Below are positions 19,534 through 31,300 of a DNA stretch of 40,091 bases, one piece after another. Within the stretch, counting starts at the first letter, position 1; each line of letters starts with the position of its first letter. The stretch covers positions 1-40,091 of the forward strand of contig JAUCBJ010006571.1 of assembly GCA_032718475.1 (NCBI GenBank). The letters are read 5' to 3'. The translations under genes were made by a program, and so were the position numbers. The DNA comes from Nemertoderma westbladi (taxonomy: Eukaryota > Xenacoelomorpha > Nemertodermatida > Nemertodermatidae). The notes under the pieces are model-generated. The model had not been told where the DNA came from and searched no databases. It worked only from the letters and a program-made list of their open reading frames with translations.

Positions 19534-20164
19534 AAATTTGAGCAGTAAATTCCTTAATACAATATAATTTTGCAATTAAAATAGTCTGAATTCATAATTT
19601 TCAACCGGGTTAAAAATACAAATAATGGCCCATTGCATTTAAGTCAAATTAAACTCAGTCTGTCATTTAATTACTTCAATATTTCCCACTACCACACATG
19701 TTATGAAAGTTTGTGCGGCTAAAAATACTAAAGTTAATTTTTTGCCTCTTAAATAATTAAATATAAGATAATTATTTTTATTGCGCAGAACACCATCTCC
19801 ATACCGAAACCTAACTAACCAAAACAATAAACGATATCATTACAAATTAATGGAAAGGAATGCCACACACGTTGCGTCTCTCCTCCACATCTTTGGAACG
19901 ATACGTTTTAAATAATTAGATAATTAGAGTAGACGGGTTTAGACAAAGTTGTTGGGAATGTTTTTTTTGAACGATTTAAAGCTGGCGTTTATAAACGTGT
20001 CCAGATTGGACTCCAATGCCTGCGTGGAGCCATTTACAAGTCCGAAAAATTGACCTCAGCAAATTAAATATTTTGCCCCCCAAGCAAAATCCTAGTTATC
20101 CTAGTAATAATCCCTATTTACCTACCGCTCGCCCATAATCCTGTGCCTGTCCCTGTGATATCCT
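19534..20164. other. Non-coding spacer
   Basis: AT-rich sequence with the third copy of the dispersed 19-mer at 19815-19833 (reverse orientation). No gene seen. Confidence 0.4.
19815..19833 (-). repeat. Dispersed 19-mer, copy 3
   Basis: CTAACCAAAACAATAAACG on the plus strand, the reverse complement of the copies at 7746 and 14572. Confidence 0.7.
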
Positions 20165-21088
20165 ACAGTGAAATCTGAAAAAGGTGGACTGGACAGTCCA
20201 ACATTAAAGGTCATGAATTCGGTCTTGGTAGCCTTTATATGCAACTCAATCTCCTTAGCAGCCCCTCTCCACTTTATTCAGTAAAAGCTGTGCATCTGCT
20301 AGCGTATTATAGAGCAGGGCGATCTCATCCGCAAAGTCGGTGTCTGTGACTGTAGTTGCCGGATATCTACTACTTCTGCGTTCTTGAACTGTGAATCCCA
20401 GATCTTCACCCTTTGTGGCCGTCCTCATTGCGTAATCCAGCACAATTACAAATAGTAATGGTGCTAATGTGTCACCTTGCAGTACGCCAGCCAGGATTGA
20501 GAAAAACTCAGTTTCACCATCTGGTGAGAGTACCTGCGCTTCTGTGTCACAATATAACAATCCAATGCCAGCAACAATTACTTCTGGTATTCCATAAGCT
20601 CTTGGGATTTCAAGCATTTTACCTCTATGGATGGAGTCGAATGCCTTCTTGAAGTCCACAAAAGTCATGACAGCGGGGAGATTCTTTGACTTAATTCCTT
20701 CAATCAGTCTCCGTAGAGCAAGTATCTGAGCTATTGTTGATCTACTTGGTCGAAATCCGTTTTGGCTCTTACGCAGCAGCATCAGTTTCTCTATAAACTT
20801 AGGTTTTGGATTAACCGGAACGATGTCATGCCTTTATTAATCCTGTATATAGAATCATTTTATTGTATATTTTGGCAGCTACTGTACCACAAGCAGACAG
20901 ATCCCACGATAGTTTGTTGGTATGCCGAGGTCTCCTTTCTTGGGGAGAGGCTTTAGTTGACCTTTAGTCCAAATTGGTGTTGGCTTTTCAACTTTCAGCG
21001 TCCGGTTGCAAACATCCAATAATGGTCTGTTCGCCACTCGTGTTTTCCATACCTCTGCAGGTTGATTTGATATCCAAGTCCAAGCCAA
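20165..21088 (-). pseudogene. LINE reverse transcriptase fragment (RTE-like?)
   Basis: Read on the minus strand in order: PLPKKGDLGIPTNYRGICLL (about 20890-20950), a frame change with VAAKIYNKMIL (about 20850), SQNGFRPSRSTIAQILALRR (about 20700-20765), VMTFVDFKKAFDSIHRGKM (motif A, about 20620-20670), AGVLQGDTLAPLLFVIVLDY (motif B, about 20445-20500), TDTDFADEIALL (motif C, catalytic FADE in place of FADD, about 20310-20345), then KATKTEFMTFNVG (about 20200). The altered catalytic Asp and the shifts show it is dead. Wording such as QILALRRLIEG and GVLQGDTLAP suggests an RTE-related lineage; the clade is not certain. Endonuclease not seen. Confidence 0.85.
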
Positions 21089-21350
21089 ATGTTTCTAGGT
21101 TAAGTTTAGTCCAAACCTTTTATAACCAAATATCAGATATTTTAGCTAATGTAATTTCCAAATGTTTTGGTCCAGATTCGATAACAAAAACCCGTTTCAG
21201 CCAAAATTCTAGTAAAAAGGTAGCGATATTAGGCGCGATTATTTAAATTAGGGCCGTATTAAAATTATTATTGTCTAAATATATAAGGATAATATGATTC
21301 GATGGCTTCATTTCAGTTCCGCTTATTTTTAGAGACTTTGCGGTAGCTGC

Positions 21351-21641
21351 TCACTTTTTTCCTGCGATTACCATCCAATTTGATTTGTCTGGATCAATAT
21401 TTAGGCTGAGATCACGAAGCGAGGCGATAATCCCGTCACACATTTTTTCAGCAGCTGAGGCAGTTGTGCTAATGAGCAGAATATCGTCCGCATATGAGAA
21501 GCTGCCGAGGGGAATATGGAAGATCTTACAGCCGAGGTTGTTATTATGTGCCTTTTCCATGACCTGTTGGATATAGAAATTGAATAATGGTGGTGAAATC
21601 AGTGATCCCTGTCTCAATCCTTTGTAGAGATTTATACCCAC
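21351..21641 (-). pseudogene. Second LINE RT fragment, different lineage
   Basis: A 97-codon piece with GLRQGSLISPPLFNFYIQQV (motif B), GSFSYADDILLIS (catalytic YADD) and LSLNIDPDKSNWMV (motif D). No upstream motif A is clear. The wording differs from the neighbouring RTE-like pieces, so it comes from another LINE family. Lineage unsure. Confidence 0.75.
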
Positions 21642-21927
21642 AGTATCGAGTTTGTTGTTTATTTTGATGAATGCTTTGGTGTTACTATAGTAATATAGTA
21701 ATAACCTCGCTATAAATGGATTAATAGGTGTTTCACTGATTAATTTGCTAAGCAGCTTATGTATATCAAAGGATAAATATACTTAGGTATTTGCGGAGTT
21801 ATTAGCGCACTACTTAGGTAAAGGTTGGGTTTAATAGACGCATTGTGCACCAGCTTAGCCACTCACCTACTCAAAATAGGTGAGTAGTACTCACTTCCCA
21901 CTTTATTTGCCGGGTTAGGGACCATTA

Positions 21928-22374
21928 TTGGGATTTAATTTTTCGGGGAATCTCATTGATCTCGATTGCTGCAAAGCTATACACAATAGAATTCTATTAA
22001 ATCGCATCAGGGATCCCATTGAGAGACTGCTCTGTGGAAATCAGAATGGGTTCCGTAAAGGTCGTGGGAAGATGGAGCCCATTTTGGCACTTAGAAGGAT
22101 AATTGAAGAGTTATCAAAAAAGAAAGACAGGCATCTGGCTGTTATCTTTGTTGACTTCTTCAAGGCCTTTGATTCAGTCTCTCGCTCACGTATGTTCAGC
22201 ATACTTTCATTATATGGGATACCTGATGAAATTATTGCAGCAATCAGATCAGTATACGATGGTTCGACAACATTTGTGTTTACTGTTGACGGTGACACAG
22301 AACCATTTGAAGTGTTATGGGGAGTCCTCCAGGGAGACACACTTGTGCCATTCTTGTTCATAACAATAGGCTAG
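21928..22374 (+). pseudogene. LINE RT fragment, N-terminal half
   Basis: Plus strand, related to the minus-strand piece at 20165-21088: NQNGFRKGRGKMEPILALRR, then AVIFVDFFKAFDSVSRSRM (motif A), YGIPDEIIAAIRSVYDGS and WGVLQGDTLVPFLFI (motif B), and then a stop. The catalytic motif C is missing: an internal deletion joins it to the C-terminal piece at 22467. Confidence 0.85.
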
Positions 22375-22466
22375 GTATATTAATAGTTATATTCATAACA
22401 TAGATCCAGTACTCCTCTATGGGAGTCCATGCTAGGCTCTAACTGCTGAGGACACCAAATCTCAGT

Positions 22467-22790
22467 ATGGCACATTCACAAGAATGCTACGCCGGGTTCA
22501 TTGTGTCAAGTAGGCCTACAATGCACATATCTTCAACCAAACACTATATAACATTGGAGGTGTCCCATTGGTTCCCCCCAAGCTTGACAATAGAACAAAG
22601 TCGCCTCCGCTTTGCAGGACATTGCTTTCGCCGTGAGGACCAGCCATTGCATAATATTGTGGTTTGGAAGCCTCATGGAGTGAATAAGCATGGTGGACAG
22701 CCCATGACTTTCTTGAGACGCATCTTAAAGGACACTGGCCTTGAAGATGCGGATGATCTAGCAAATGTCATGGGTGATAGGGAGTTGTAG
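22467..22790 (+). pseudogene. LINE RT fragment, C-terminal end
   Basis: It contains LRFAGHCFRREDQPLHNIVV, then HGVNKHGGQPMTFLRRIL and the end MGDREL. This is the usual post-RT C-terminal domain of such LINEs (R-x-R-x-x-GH, then a GRP-like turn). The motif C region between this and the 21928 piece is deleted. It is followed by the AATAAGCCGGCA tail also seen at 12150. Confidence 0.8.
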
Positions 22791-23090
22791 CGGTGCTATT
22801 TTTTCAATAAGCCGGCACAGCATTCTTAAAAATGCAGCTGCAATGCATCATGCCGACCCTAGTAGTAGTTATTTCATTTATTTTATATTAGTACATAAGT
22901 TATGTAATCGATTTTTCGCGCCTCCATAGGCAAACATAAAAAATACACTCCAATGTACAGAAACTCGTCTACACCTTGATTAAACTCGTAGTTTATACTC
23001 AAGAGATGATCGACCTAGCGGCCCCTCGGGATGACGATATAAACCCAGATGACTACAAAGTTGGAACGGGGATGATGGCATATATCCTGT

Positions 23091-23104
23091 GGGGGGGGGG
23101 GGGG
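23091..23104 (+). repeat. G14 homopolymer
   Basis: Fourteen consecutive G after TATCCTGT. Confidence 0.9.
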
Positions 23105-24126
23105 ACATGAAACCTCACCACTGGGGTAAAACAGCCACTGCTAGACAAAAATACGGTCGTAAATACCATGGTCACCAACCTTCCATCTGGGAGGATTAAC
23201 TCCTGGTCGCTCTGGAAGATATACGATATGAGTAATATGCCTAAGATGACACATCACCAAGCATATTATATACAAACTGAAAGTCTAGTATTGGGTGGCA
23301 TCGTCTTCCGATTCATAAGGGATATGGTGTTAAAACACACCGAGCGTTTCGATATCCTCTACAACGAAACTAGGTAATATCTTGCTTCCTCCGTCCTACG
23401 CGGCTTTGTGGGCTATGAGACCCTGGCGCAATGGAAAGTACTACTGTTGGGGAGAGCAAGAAAGATATCTGGGACATCGCGGAAAACAAGGTGGCATTAG
23501 CAACACAGCAACTACTGTATAATGAACCAGCAGTAACCAACGCAGCCAGACATTCAGTCCTTGGGCTTAGGCCTACCCAACCTAAACCAGTAAACCTAAA
23601 TATATCGCGATAAAACCAGGTCCAAAGTCAAATCGCGACGCAGGGCAGTACGTGGTACAGCAGTCGGTGCGTACCCGGATAGCTACTATCCGAGCCTTCC
23701 GCTGCGAGAGCTCCGACGATACAGAGGTTCGGAGGGAACCAGAATCTTCCAAGAGACGTCATGACGTCTTGTTGGAAGAGTATAACCTCCCCTCTACGAG
23801 CACTGCCCCCCAGAAATCGCCTAAACGACATCGAACTCACGAGCCAGAGGTCGAGCCACCCCAAGAACCAGAGGCTCACCCATAACCTCCCCTCCATCCA
23901 ATGAACTATAACTCGAGAAATACCGTGGAAAGCGCCAGAGATCGACATACCTGCTGGTTTAGATCGATTGGATCTACAAAGAATAAGCGCATTGCCAGAA
24001 CTCAATATCTATTACGATATTCCTGAACACTACGGATTCTCCGAAGTGAACTTCCTGGTTCCTGGCTACACACCTAGAGTACCGGACCAATATAAACCGG
24101 ACATCGGCGAGGACGATACCTGGATT

Positions 24127-24148
24127 CCCCCCCCCCCCCCCCCCCCCC
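24127..24148 (+). repeat. C22 homopolymer
   Basis: Twenty-two consecutive C; equals a poly-G run on the minus strand. It interrupts the coding-like block after DDTWIP. Confidence 0.9.
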
Positions 24149-24560
24149 GCCTCTAGACAATGCACTTGGGAGAAACTGGGTATGGTTCCTTTCTGCTCGT
24201 GTTGTAAAGTTCAGGGACATAACGCTGCTTGTTACCCTGATATGCTTACCCAGTGCGAAAGTTGCACTAATAACTGAGAGTGTTGGGCCAACCTACAAAT
24301 ATATCGATACGAGAAACTTGTATATCTCGCGAATCTCCACTCAAAACTCAAATGGAGAGTGGAGAAAGCGGGAACTAACGAACGCTACGACATTAGACAT
24401 AGACACGGCATCTTTACCTTCCTACACAAACCCTTGCAACTTCGTGATGAGACGATATGATACTCCTGATCAATATCGCTTCACATATAAAGCACTCATG
24501 CGAAAAGCGACAAACCCCGAAGTTGGGCCGATAGCCGTACAAACCTGGCTACTCTAATAC

Positions 24561-26156
24561 ATCCCCGGGCAACCCTGGCTTTGGTTGACTGACAGGACAG
24601 CAACGGATTGGGAGATGAACTATATCCCCCCATGATTCCTGCGAACGCCAGAAGTAGAAATCGGGATCGGCAGTTCCTTCTAGAAAGTATCCGGAGGAAA
24701 ACGGATACTCCCGATCTGGAATGGGCCCATCTACTTGAGTCGGACGACATGGAAGAGGGATAGAGGCTTGCGTCCCAAGTCGCACCAAGGTTACAGGGTC
24801 CATACCTTACCTTGGAAGGGTGTTGTGTAAAAGCTTCTGTGGGATATAACTGGCCCCTTTGCTTCGCAATCCAGTTTCCCCCCAGGCGCTGGAATACTCT
24901 AAAAGGTTCTCTAACTGTATATATATTCCCCTCGCCCGCAAGGTACCGTTACAGGTGTTTTAACGGACATAAAAGTCATTCTTCTATATACCTGCTTTGG
25001 CGGACATGGTAAGGCAAAAAACCCGCAATGCACCAAATACCTTTACACGGCTTGGCCTTGATGATTCAGATTGCGACATCTAGCAGCTGGTTGCTGGCAT
25101 GGAAACAGCCATTGAACGCATGGTTCTTTGTTTGGCTTGAGCCAATCAGAGCGATTTTTTCTGTCGACGTGTAGATATTCGGCCGATGATACTAGGAGTG
25201 TTCAGTCTTACTGTTTTTTGGTGATACTGTTGTGTTGTTGCTATCTAGGCCAGGAACACCGGCTCTAGAGTCAATTCGTTTTCATACTTTAGAAGAAACA
25301 TTAGTAGGCTTAAATTATAGAGCGTATAACTGTTATCATATCAATCATAACGACTCAATCGGCACATACATTGTCATATCATATCTTAACCTACCGTCTT
25401 AATGCTTTTACTGTTGTCATATTTTGTATTAGTTGGTTGAATATTATTTGGAGAACATTTATAAAGAACCCAAATTTCCCAATTTTCTTGATATACTACA
25501 GGTTAGAGAGACGGGTTATATATAGCGATTGCGACTTATATTATTGTGGTTTGTAGTGAATTTAATGCTATTTGATAAGCACTACATGAGTCCGTTGCTG
25601 TTCGCTTTATATATGATAAAATTCATTGACGGTCGGCAAATTAGTGAGCAGTATTGTGTGTTACCGGTAGTGTGCATGATTGTGACTGATAACTAAGCAT
25701 TTCCTAAAGAATGCGCCTCATACGTGAATCATAAGCCTTACCGACTTACCGTTGTGATTAGTATAAGTCATATCTCTGTTTACCTAGATAGAGCGCCACG
25801 TCCTAAAGGAACTGTTAATATTTCCCGAAAGTGAACAATATTAGTCAGAAATTAATTATTAACGATCAATCGAATAATACAGTAAGCTTACACTGCAATA
25901 ATAATCTAAGCCCTCAGAATCCAGTCTCCCGGGTATATCCAGCGGGTGAATGGACGCGCACTAGGCTGGCTTCTGCTAATGTTGTGTTTATTGGTATTAA
26001 ATATTTGTCATCTTCTAAAGTCTATTTATAAACCAAAAGACATATAAATTTTGGCAGGTTAAACTGCTAAAGGTCTTCAAAAGCGCGTACAATAACAGTT
26101 ATTGTCTTTATTGCAGTAAGCAATAAAGTTGAAAGTACCGGTCGACTGGTAAACCT
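24561..26156. other. Non-coding or unrecognised
   Basis: The first 450 bases keep moderate GC and scattered short frames on both strands without recognisable motifs (for example an 84-codon frame at 24549-24803 on the minus strand). The rest is AT-rich and empty. Confidence 0.35.
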
Positions 26157-26285
26157 GAACCGGTACTTCTGTAGGTCAGTAGGCCCAACTGCCAGAACCG
26201 GTACTGCTGTAGGTCCGTAGGTCCAACTGCCAGAACCGGTACTTCTGTAGGTCCGTAGGCCCAACTGTCCTAACCGGTACTTCCA
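26157..26285. repeat. 38-bp tandem repeat, 3.4 copies
   Basis: GAACCGGTACTTCTGTAGGT units start at 26157, 26195, 26233 and 26271, an exact 38-base period with few substitutions. Each unit carries the ACCGGT palindrome. Confidence 0.93.
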
Positions 26286-26447
26286 GTATAAGTACATTAG
26301 TATTATTTAGATTGTGATCTATTGTATATTGTAGGCTGCCAGGGGAATAGGGATTGATCACCCCTCATTCTTTTGTATAGTTTACTTATTTCTGTCAGTT
26401 TTATTTCCTAGTAAGTTAATATTGAGCTGAAGACGTGTAAGTCTGCT

Positions 26448-27040
26448 CAGATTGTTCAGATAATTGTAGGCCGGACTGTTGTCAGATTGTTGTTGGGTTT
26501 GGAGAGATTACGGCGTGTGTAGAGTTTGTCCGATAGAGTGCCAGTTAGTAAGTTGGGGCAGCCATAGCTGTAAGGTCAATCCCCTCTTAAAGAATAAGTC
26601 GTACTACCGTGTTAGAACGCATACTAACTAACCATTTTGGAATCTGCACATACTGTAGTTTATTTAGGCTTGACAGTATTCTGCCAGCGTTTAGGCCTGT
26701 GTTTGTTTGTGTGGTCTGTTCAGGTACCGTAATAGTTATTACTCAGATATTTTGTAGGCTGGATTGTTGTCTAGCTATTATTAGGTCTGAAGAGATTGCT
26801 GCTTGTGTAGAGTTTGTCTGATGAAGTGCCAGTTAGTAAGTTGGGGCAGCCATAGCTGTAAGGTCAATCCCCTCTTAAAGAATAAGTCGTACTACCGTGT
26901 TAGAACGCATACTAACTAACCATTTTGGAATCTGCACATACAGTAGTTTATTTAGGCTTGGTGGTAGTCTGCCAGCGTTTTGGTTTGTATTTGTTTGAGT
27001 ATTCTGTACGGGTAGCGTAATATTTATTATTCAGAGTTTA
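26448..27040 (+). repeat. 288-bp tandem duplication
   Basis: AGTGCCAGTTAGTAAGTTGG occurs at 26537 and 26825, and both copies continue nearly identically through CCCCTCTTAAAGAATAAGTC and on to TTTATTTAGGCTTG. The edges are more diverged, so the borders are approximate. Confidence 0.92.
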
Positions 27041-27965
27041 TGCGATTATTCGCAACATTCATGTCCCCAAGTTTATTCCTACAGTAATTGTGCTTGTTAT
27101 ACATACCGTTATAGTTAAATTAACCCCGGTACTACACGGGCTGCTTGGCGTAGGAAAAGACTGGTGACTTTGTGCTTCGGTCACTCCAGCAGATGCCGTG
27201 GTTCTTTTAACTGTTCAAGTATATTTAACTACTGATTATTTGTTGTACCAGTACTTGTACCTAATTTAGGGTTTAGTGTACAGTGCTTTCCGAAAGTAAT
27301 TAGTGTGTAGGCAGTGTATTGTGTTGTAAAGTGGTTAATAGGCACGTTGGATCTGGTAGTCCGCGGTAATTAACTTCTAGGTAGGAACACTCCGTGATAC
27401 ATAACGTAGTACCTATAGCGATACGGCTATAGGTCGTCAGGCGGTGGTATTTTCCTATCTGGACAGTGCAATATATTTACTACTACTTATTTATTTTCAA
27501 ATACCGTAGTACCCTGTCCGTTGTAATAACCAGAAATCTAACACTTTGTTAGACTGGTTTGTAGACTTCCTGTAAAATTACCCTAAAATTTCGTACGTAA
27601 TATTTTTGTTGTGTTTAATTAGAGATTTAATCTCACCCGTATCGTAAGTAATTTGTAGTATTAAGTAACTTAGGTAAATTAGAATTATCTGTTTTAGTGT
27701 CCCATAAATAGCACTTCACTGAGAGCGCCCAGCTTCTGTGTAGTGACCCCCCAGAAATAATAACATTTATTTCGAATATTGAAAAAACCCATTTTAAACG
27801 GGTATATAAATATTATAAATCAACTCAAACGATTTATAAATAGTAGGCCTGCCATACAACAACTAGGTCTCAATATCAGTTGGACTACTGCTTAAATAAC
27901 GGTAATAAAGTAAGTTAAAGTAACCAAGTAACCCTAAAATATTCAGAAATTCAAGTATTCTAAAA
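27041..27965. other. Non-coding spacer
   Basis: AT-rich, no coding frame of note. No LTR boundary, primer-binding site or RNA gene could be recognised here. Confidence 0.35.
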
Positions 27966-27971
27966 TAATTG

Positions 27972-28225
27972 ACATACCGGTATTTACCATAGGCTTATTA
28001 TATTTATTTCTATAAATTTGAGCTAAAATCATACCGGTATTCTGTAATTAATTCTAGTTCATAATTATACTTATATATACTATAAGTGTAAGCTGTATAC
28101 CGGTATTCACGATAGGCCTATTATATATTTATATATATTTGTGCTAAATTTATATACCGGTACTCTGTGACAAACCTAGTTTACAATACTTATATATATA
28201 TTATAAGTGCATACCGGTATTCTAA
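27972..28225. repeat. About 120-bp imperfect tandem repeat with ATACCGGTAT
   Basis: ATACCGGTAT is at 27974, with unit starts at 28097 and 28211. Within each unit a second ATACCGGTA lies about 60 bases on. The copies share CATAGGC/GATAGGC, ATTATA, GCTAAA and TATAAGTG in the same order. It ends about 100 bases before the BEL start codon. Confidence 0.75.
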
Positions 28226-28328
28226 TATACTGCAATAAATTACCGGTACTAGGCCAACGGTCATACTGAATTACTAGACTTGCTTTAACTGTAACTATAG
28301 CAGTAAGCATTCAACTGTATAGCTAAAC

Positions 28329-31300
28329 ATGTCTGACACCCAGCAAAACCTATCAGACAGTCTAATCGATACAACCATCTGTGACACAGATAGGAGTGTG
28401 GAGCGATTAAGAAAGGAGTTCAGCTCACCTCCTACTGAAAGAAAGGTCATCCCTCCAGTAGTAGTATCAGACCCTAAGCTAATCCGACACCATAGGTCTA
28501 TCATCGGCACTCGGGCCCAAGTCAAACGGAACCAGGAAGCAGCTGTCCCACAGCAGCAACAGCCTAGTCAAGAAACTTGTTCCCAGTGATCCGATAGCTC
28601 CAGTAATTCGGATACTGTCGAGCTGACCCCCGAACGCGGATTGCAGATGGCGGCTAAAACCTACTCGGACCCCCTTCTCACCCTTCCTGCCGCAGTGCTA
28701 ACTACTATATTGATTGCGGTGGAGGAACATCAAGCCGATTGGGCGAGAAGTAAGCGAGCGACCCAAGATAATTATGCGGGATACGCCAGGGAAGAATTGA
28801 TGTCTATTGTCGAGTCACAATGGAACTTTCCCGGACCCGGACTCCCGCTAGATTTGTCCGAGGCCACTTGGGAGGATATATACAGGATGGGAGTGGCTAA
28901 AGATACAATGGATCCAGCTGTTTGGAAGAGGTCGGCAGCAGGATATGTGCAGGGATTCTTCGGCTCCTTGGAGCGATTGGAAGAACAACTGTTTCGACAA
29001 CCCCAAGGACCTCAAGAGCAGGAAGAGCTGCTATATCAAGTACGCGAAAGAACCCTACGCATTAGACTAATCCTATCAGCCTTTGAGGAAACTTCCTAAA
29101 GAAGACAGGACACTTCGCTGCAGGTTGCTGTCAAAACTTGGTTCCAGTGGGTAGGTCTCAAAGTACAAGAAACGGATCAGTGGAAATCCCAGCTGTCTGA
29201 GAGACTAACCTATGAAGAACCAACCGATGCCACCCTTTCTCAAGTGGAAGGCGAAGAGACCGCAGAGAGACCACGAACGAGAGACGCCATCGACATATAT
29301 CTGTCCGACTATCAGCGATTCCTAGGAGATGAAGAGTTGAGGAGACGGCTGTCTGGACTTTCCCCTAATAGTGAAGGAACCCAGCGTGTGTTAGACTCAA
29401 TCGATGCTGAAATGTTAGCTGCTAACCAAGCTGAGTTTGATGAAAAACTCCGCCTCACTAGAGTCCAAGAAGAACTAGTAAAGAAAAAAAGGATAGAGGA
29501 CCGAAAGGCAGCTGCAGTAACAGCGGCAATGGCCGAAGTGGAAGCAGAAAGAAAGGCAGCTGCAGTAACAGCGGCGGCAGAAGCCGAAGCAGAAAGAAAA
29601 GCGACTGTGGCAGCAGCAAAGGCAGTGGCAGAAGCAGAACAGAGGGCGTCTGAAGAGATCACACAACTGGAGTTGGAAAATCTTCAAGAGACGCAAGATA
29701 ACATAAATAAACAGTTAACTGCTAGTCACATGCAGATGATGAGAAAATCTACTCCCAAACGCCAGGGATATACGTCATCGGAGGAAAGCGAAACCACCGA
29801 TCCTGAAGGCGGAGGAAATAGATCTCGTCTAAGCAGGCGTAGAAAAACATCTTACCGTCACAAATTGCCTGATTTGCCCCCAGCGGTTAGAAGGCAACTA
29901 GCTAGCCCAGACTTAGGTAGTATAGAACCTACGGACCAAATTATTAAGGTCAAAAGACTCCCTACTATAGTTGATGAGCCTGAAATAATTAGGCCTGTCG
30001 TTCCCAAAGTCACTCCTGTGTTAGAGACCCCTGTACTTCCAGAGCTTAACTCTAAATTCCCTTTACACAGTACTACACTGCCTGCGCCCGGTAGAACAGT
30101 CCATGAGAATATCCCTGTCCTGGAAGCTGAGAGAGAAATCAAAGATTTGTCTTCCGTCGTCCCACGTCAGCCCGCTACAATGTTGGCGACTCCCGCTTCG
30201 GCGGTTGAGTGGGTAGAGGAGGGACGGCGGGGGATGAATCTCCTGCTCGGACAGATGCAGGAGACTGTCTACCAACTTAAGGGAACAGTAAGGGAAGGTA
30301 GGGCCGAATTGCAAGAAGTGCAGCAAAGTATCGCGCTAGAACGCGACAAATTAGACAACATCCAAAAAGGTATACCTATACCCCCTGTAAAATTGTGTCA
30401 ACCTGTTAGGTCTGAAGTATTACATGCGCAAGGTGTGGAGCCTACACGCATCTATACTGCTAGTGAAGTAGAAACTCCTATAGCAAACCCTATTAAGGGT
30501 GATTATAGACCTGTTATTAATGATATCCCCTATAGACCTGACAATGATCCGAGAAATTTATATACCGATAATTCGATATTAAATAACACGATGGCCCAAG
30601 AAAGCTTTACGCGTCAGATGGCTAGAACAGAAGCCCGCCAAGCGGTCAAGGTGGGAGAGATCGTCAAATTCAATGGAGATGAGATGAAATGGTTACCTTT
30701 CAACGAATATTACAAAGATAGCATACAAAACTCTGTACTATCTAACGGAGAGAAACTTAGGTTCCTCATCAAGTGCTTGGAAGGACCTCCCAGGTTAATG
30801 GCGTTAAAGTTTATTGGACATCCAGAAGGATTAAGACAAGTATGGGATACATTAAACATCAGGTATGGTAACAAGGATAACATAGCTAAGTATTTGTATG
30901 CAAAATTAGTAGCCCCCCGACACTTCCTTAGTAGCGGGATTATAGAGTTTTCCGATGAGATACAGGAGATCTGTAGACAATTGGACTGGTTAGGTAAGTC
31001 TCATGAGTATCAGAGTTCCATGGTTATTGGAGCAGTAGTCTCTACTTTACCAAAGGGTGGGGTATGTACGCGTTGGGACAAGAAAGTGTTGTACATGAAT
31101 GAACAACAACGACGAAGCCCTACCATGGCTGACCTCATGTCCTTCTTAGATGGTGAAGTAAAACTACAACTCATCAAGCAGTCCAGAGAGAAAACATCGG
31201 AAAATAAGGTAAGTGAGAAACCCGCTTCTAGGAGAAGAGTAACACCGGTGTTTTACACTGACGACGGCGAAAGCCAAGCTTTTCAAGAAGAGGACAGCGG

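Larger units (their letters stand above)
22984..24560 (+). pseudogene. Unidentified decayed coding-like block
   Basis: GC content rises and several plus-strand frames look protein-like but shift repeatedly: LWKIYDMSNMPKMTHHQAYY (about 23210), a charged stretch with ESSKRRHDVLLEEYNLPST (about 23720), REIPWKAPEIDIPAGLDRL and SEVNFLVPGYTPRVPDQYKP (about 23920-24100), a Cys/His cluster PFCSCCKVQGHNAACY ending QCESC (24190-24270), and LKWRVEKAGTNERYDIRH (about 24345). The Cys/His cluster recalls zinc-binding regions of mobile-element proteins. I do not recognise the family. It is broken by stops, shifts and a C22 run. Confidence 0.4.

Noticed and set aside
26067-26361. Repetitive minus-strand frames
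   Set aside because: Translation of the 38-bp tandem repeat; the period is not a multiple of three, so the frames do not repeat a stable peptide.
29312-29696. Minus-strand Ser/Ala- and Cys-rich frames
   Set aside because: Shadows of the Ala/Glu/Lys coiled-coil part of the BEL gag.
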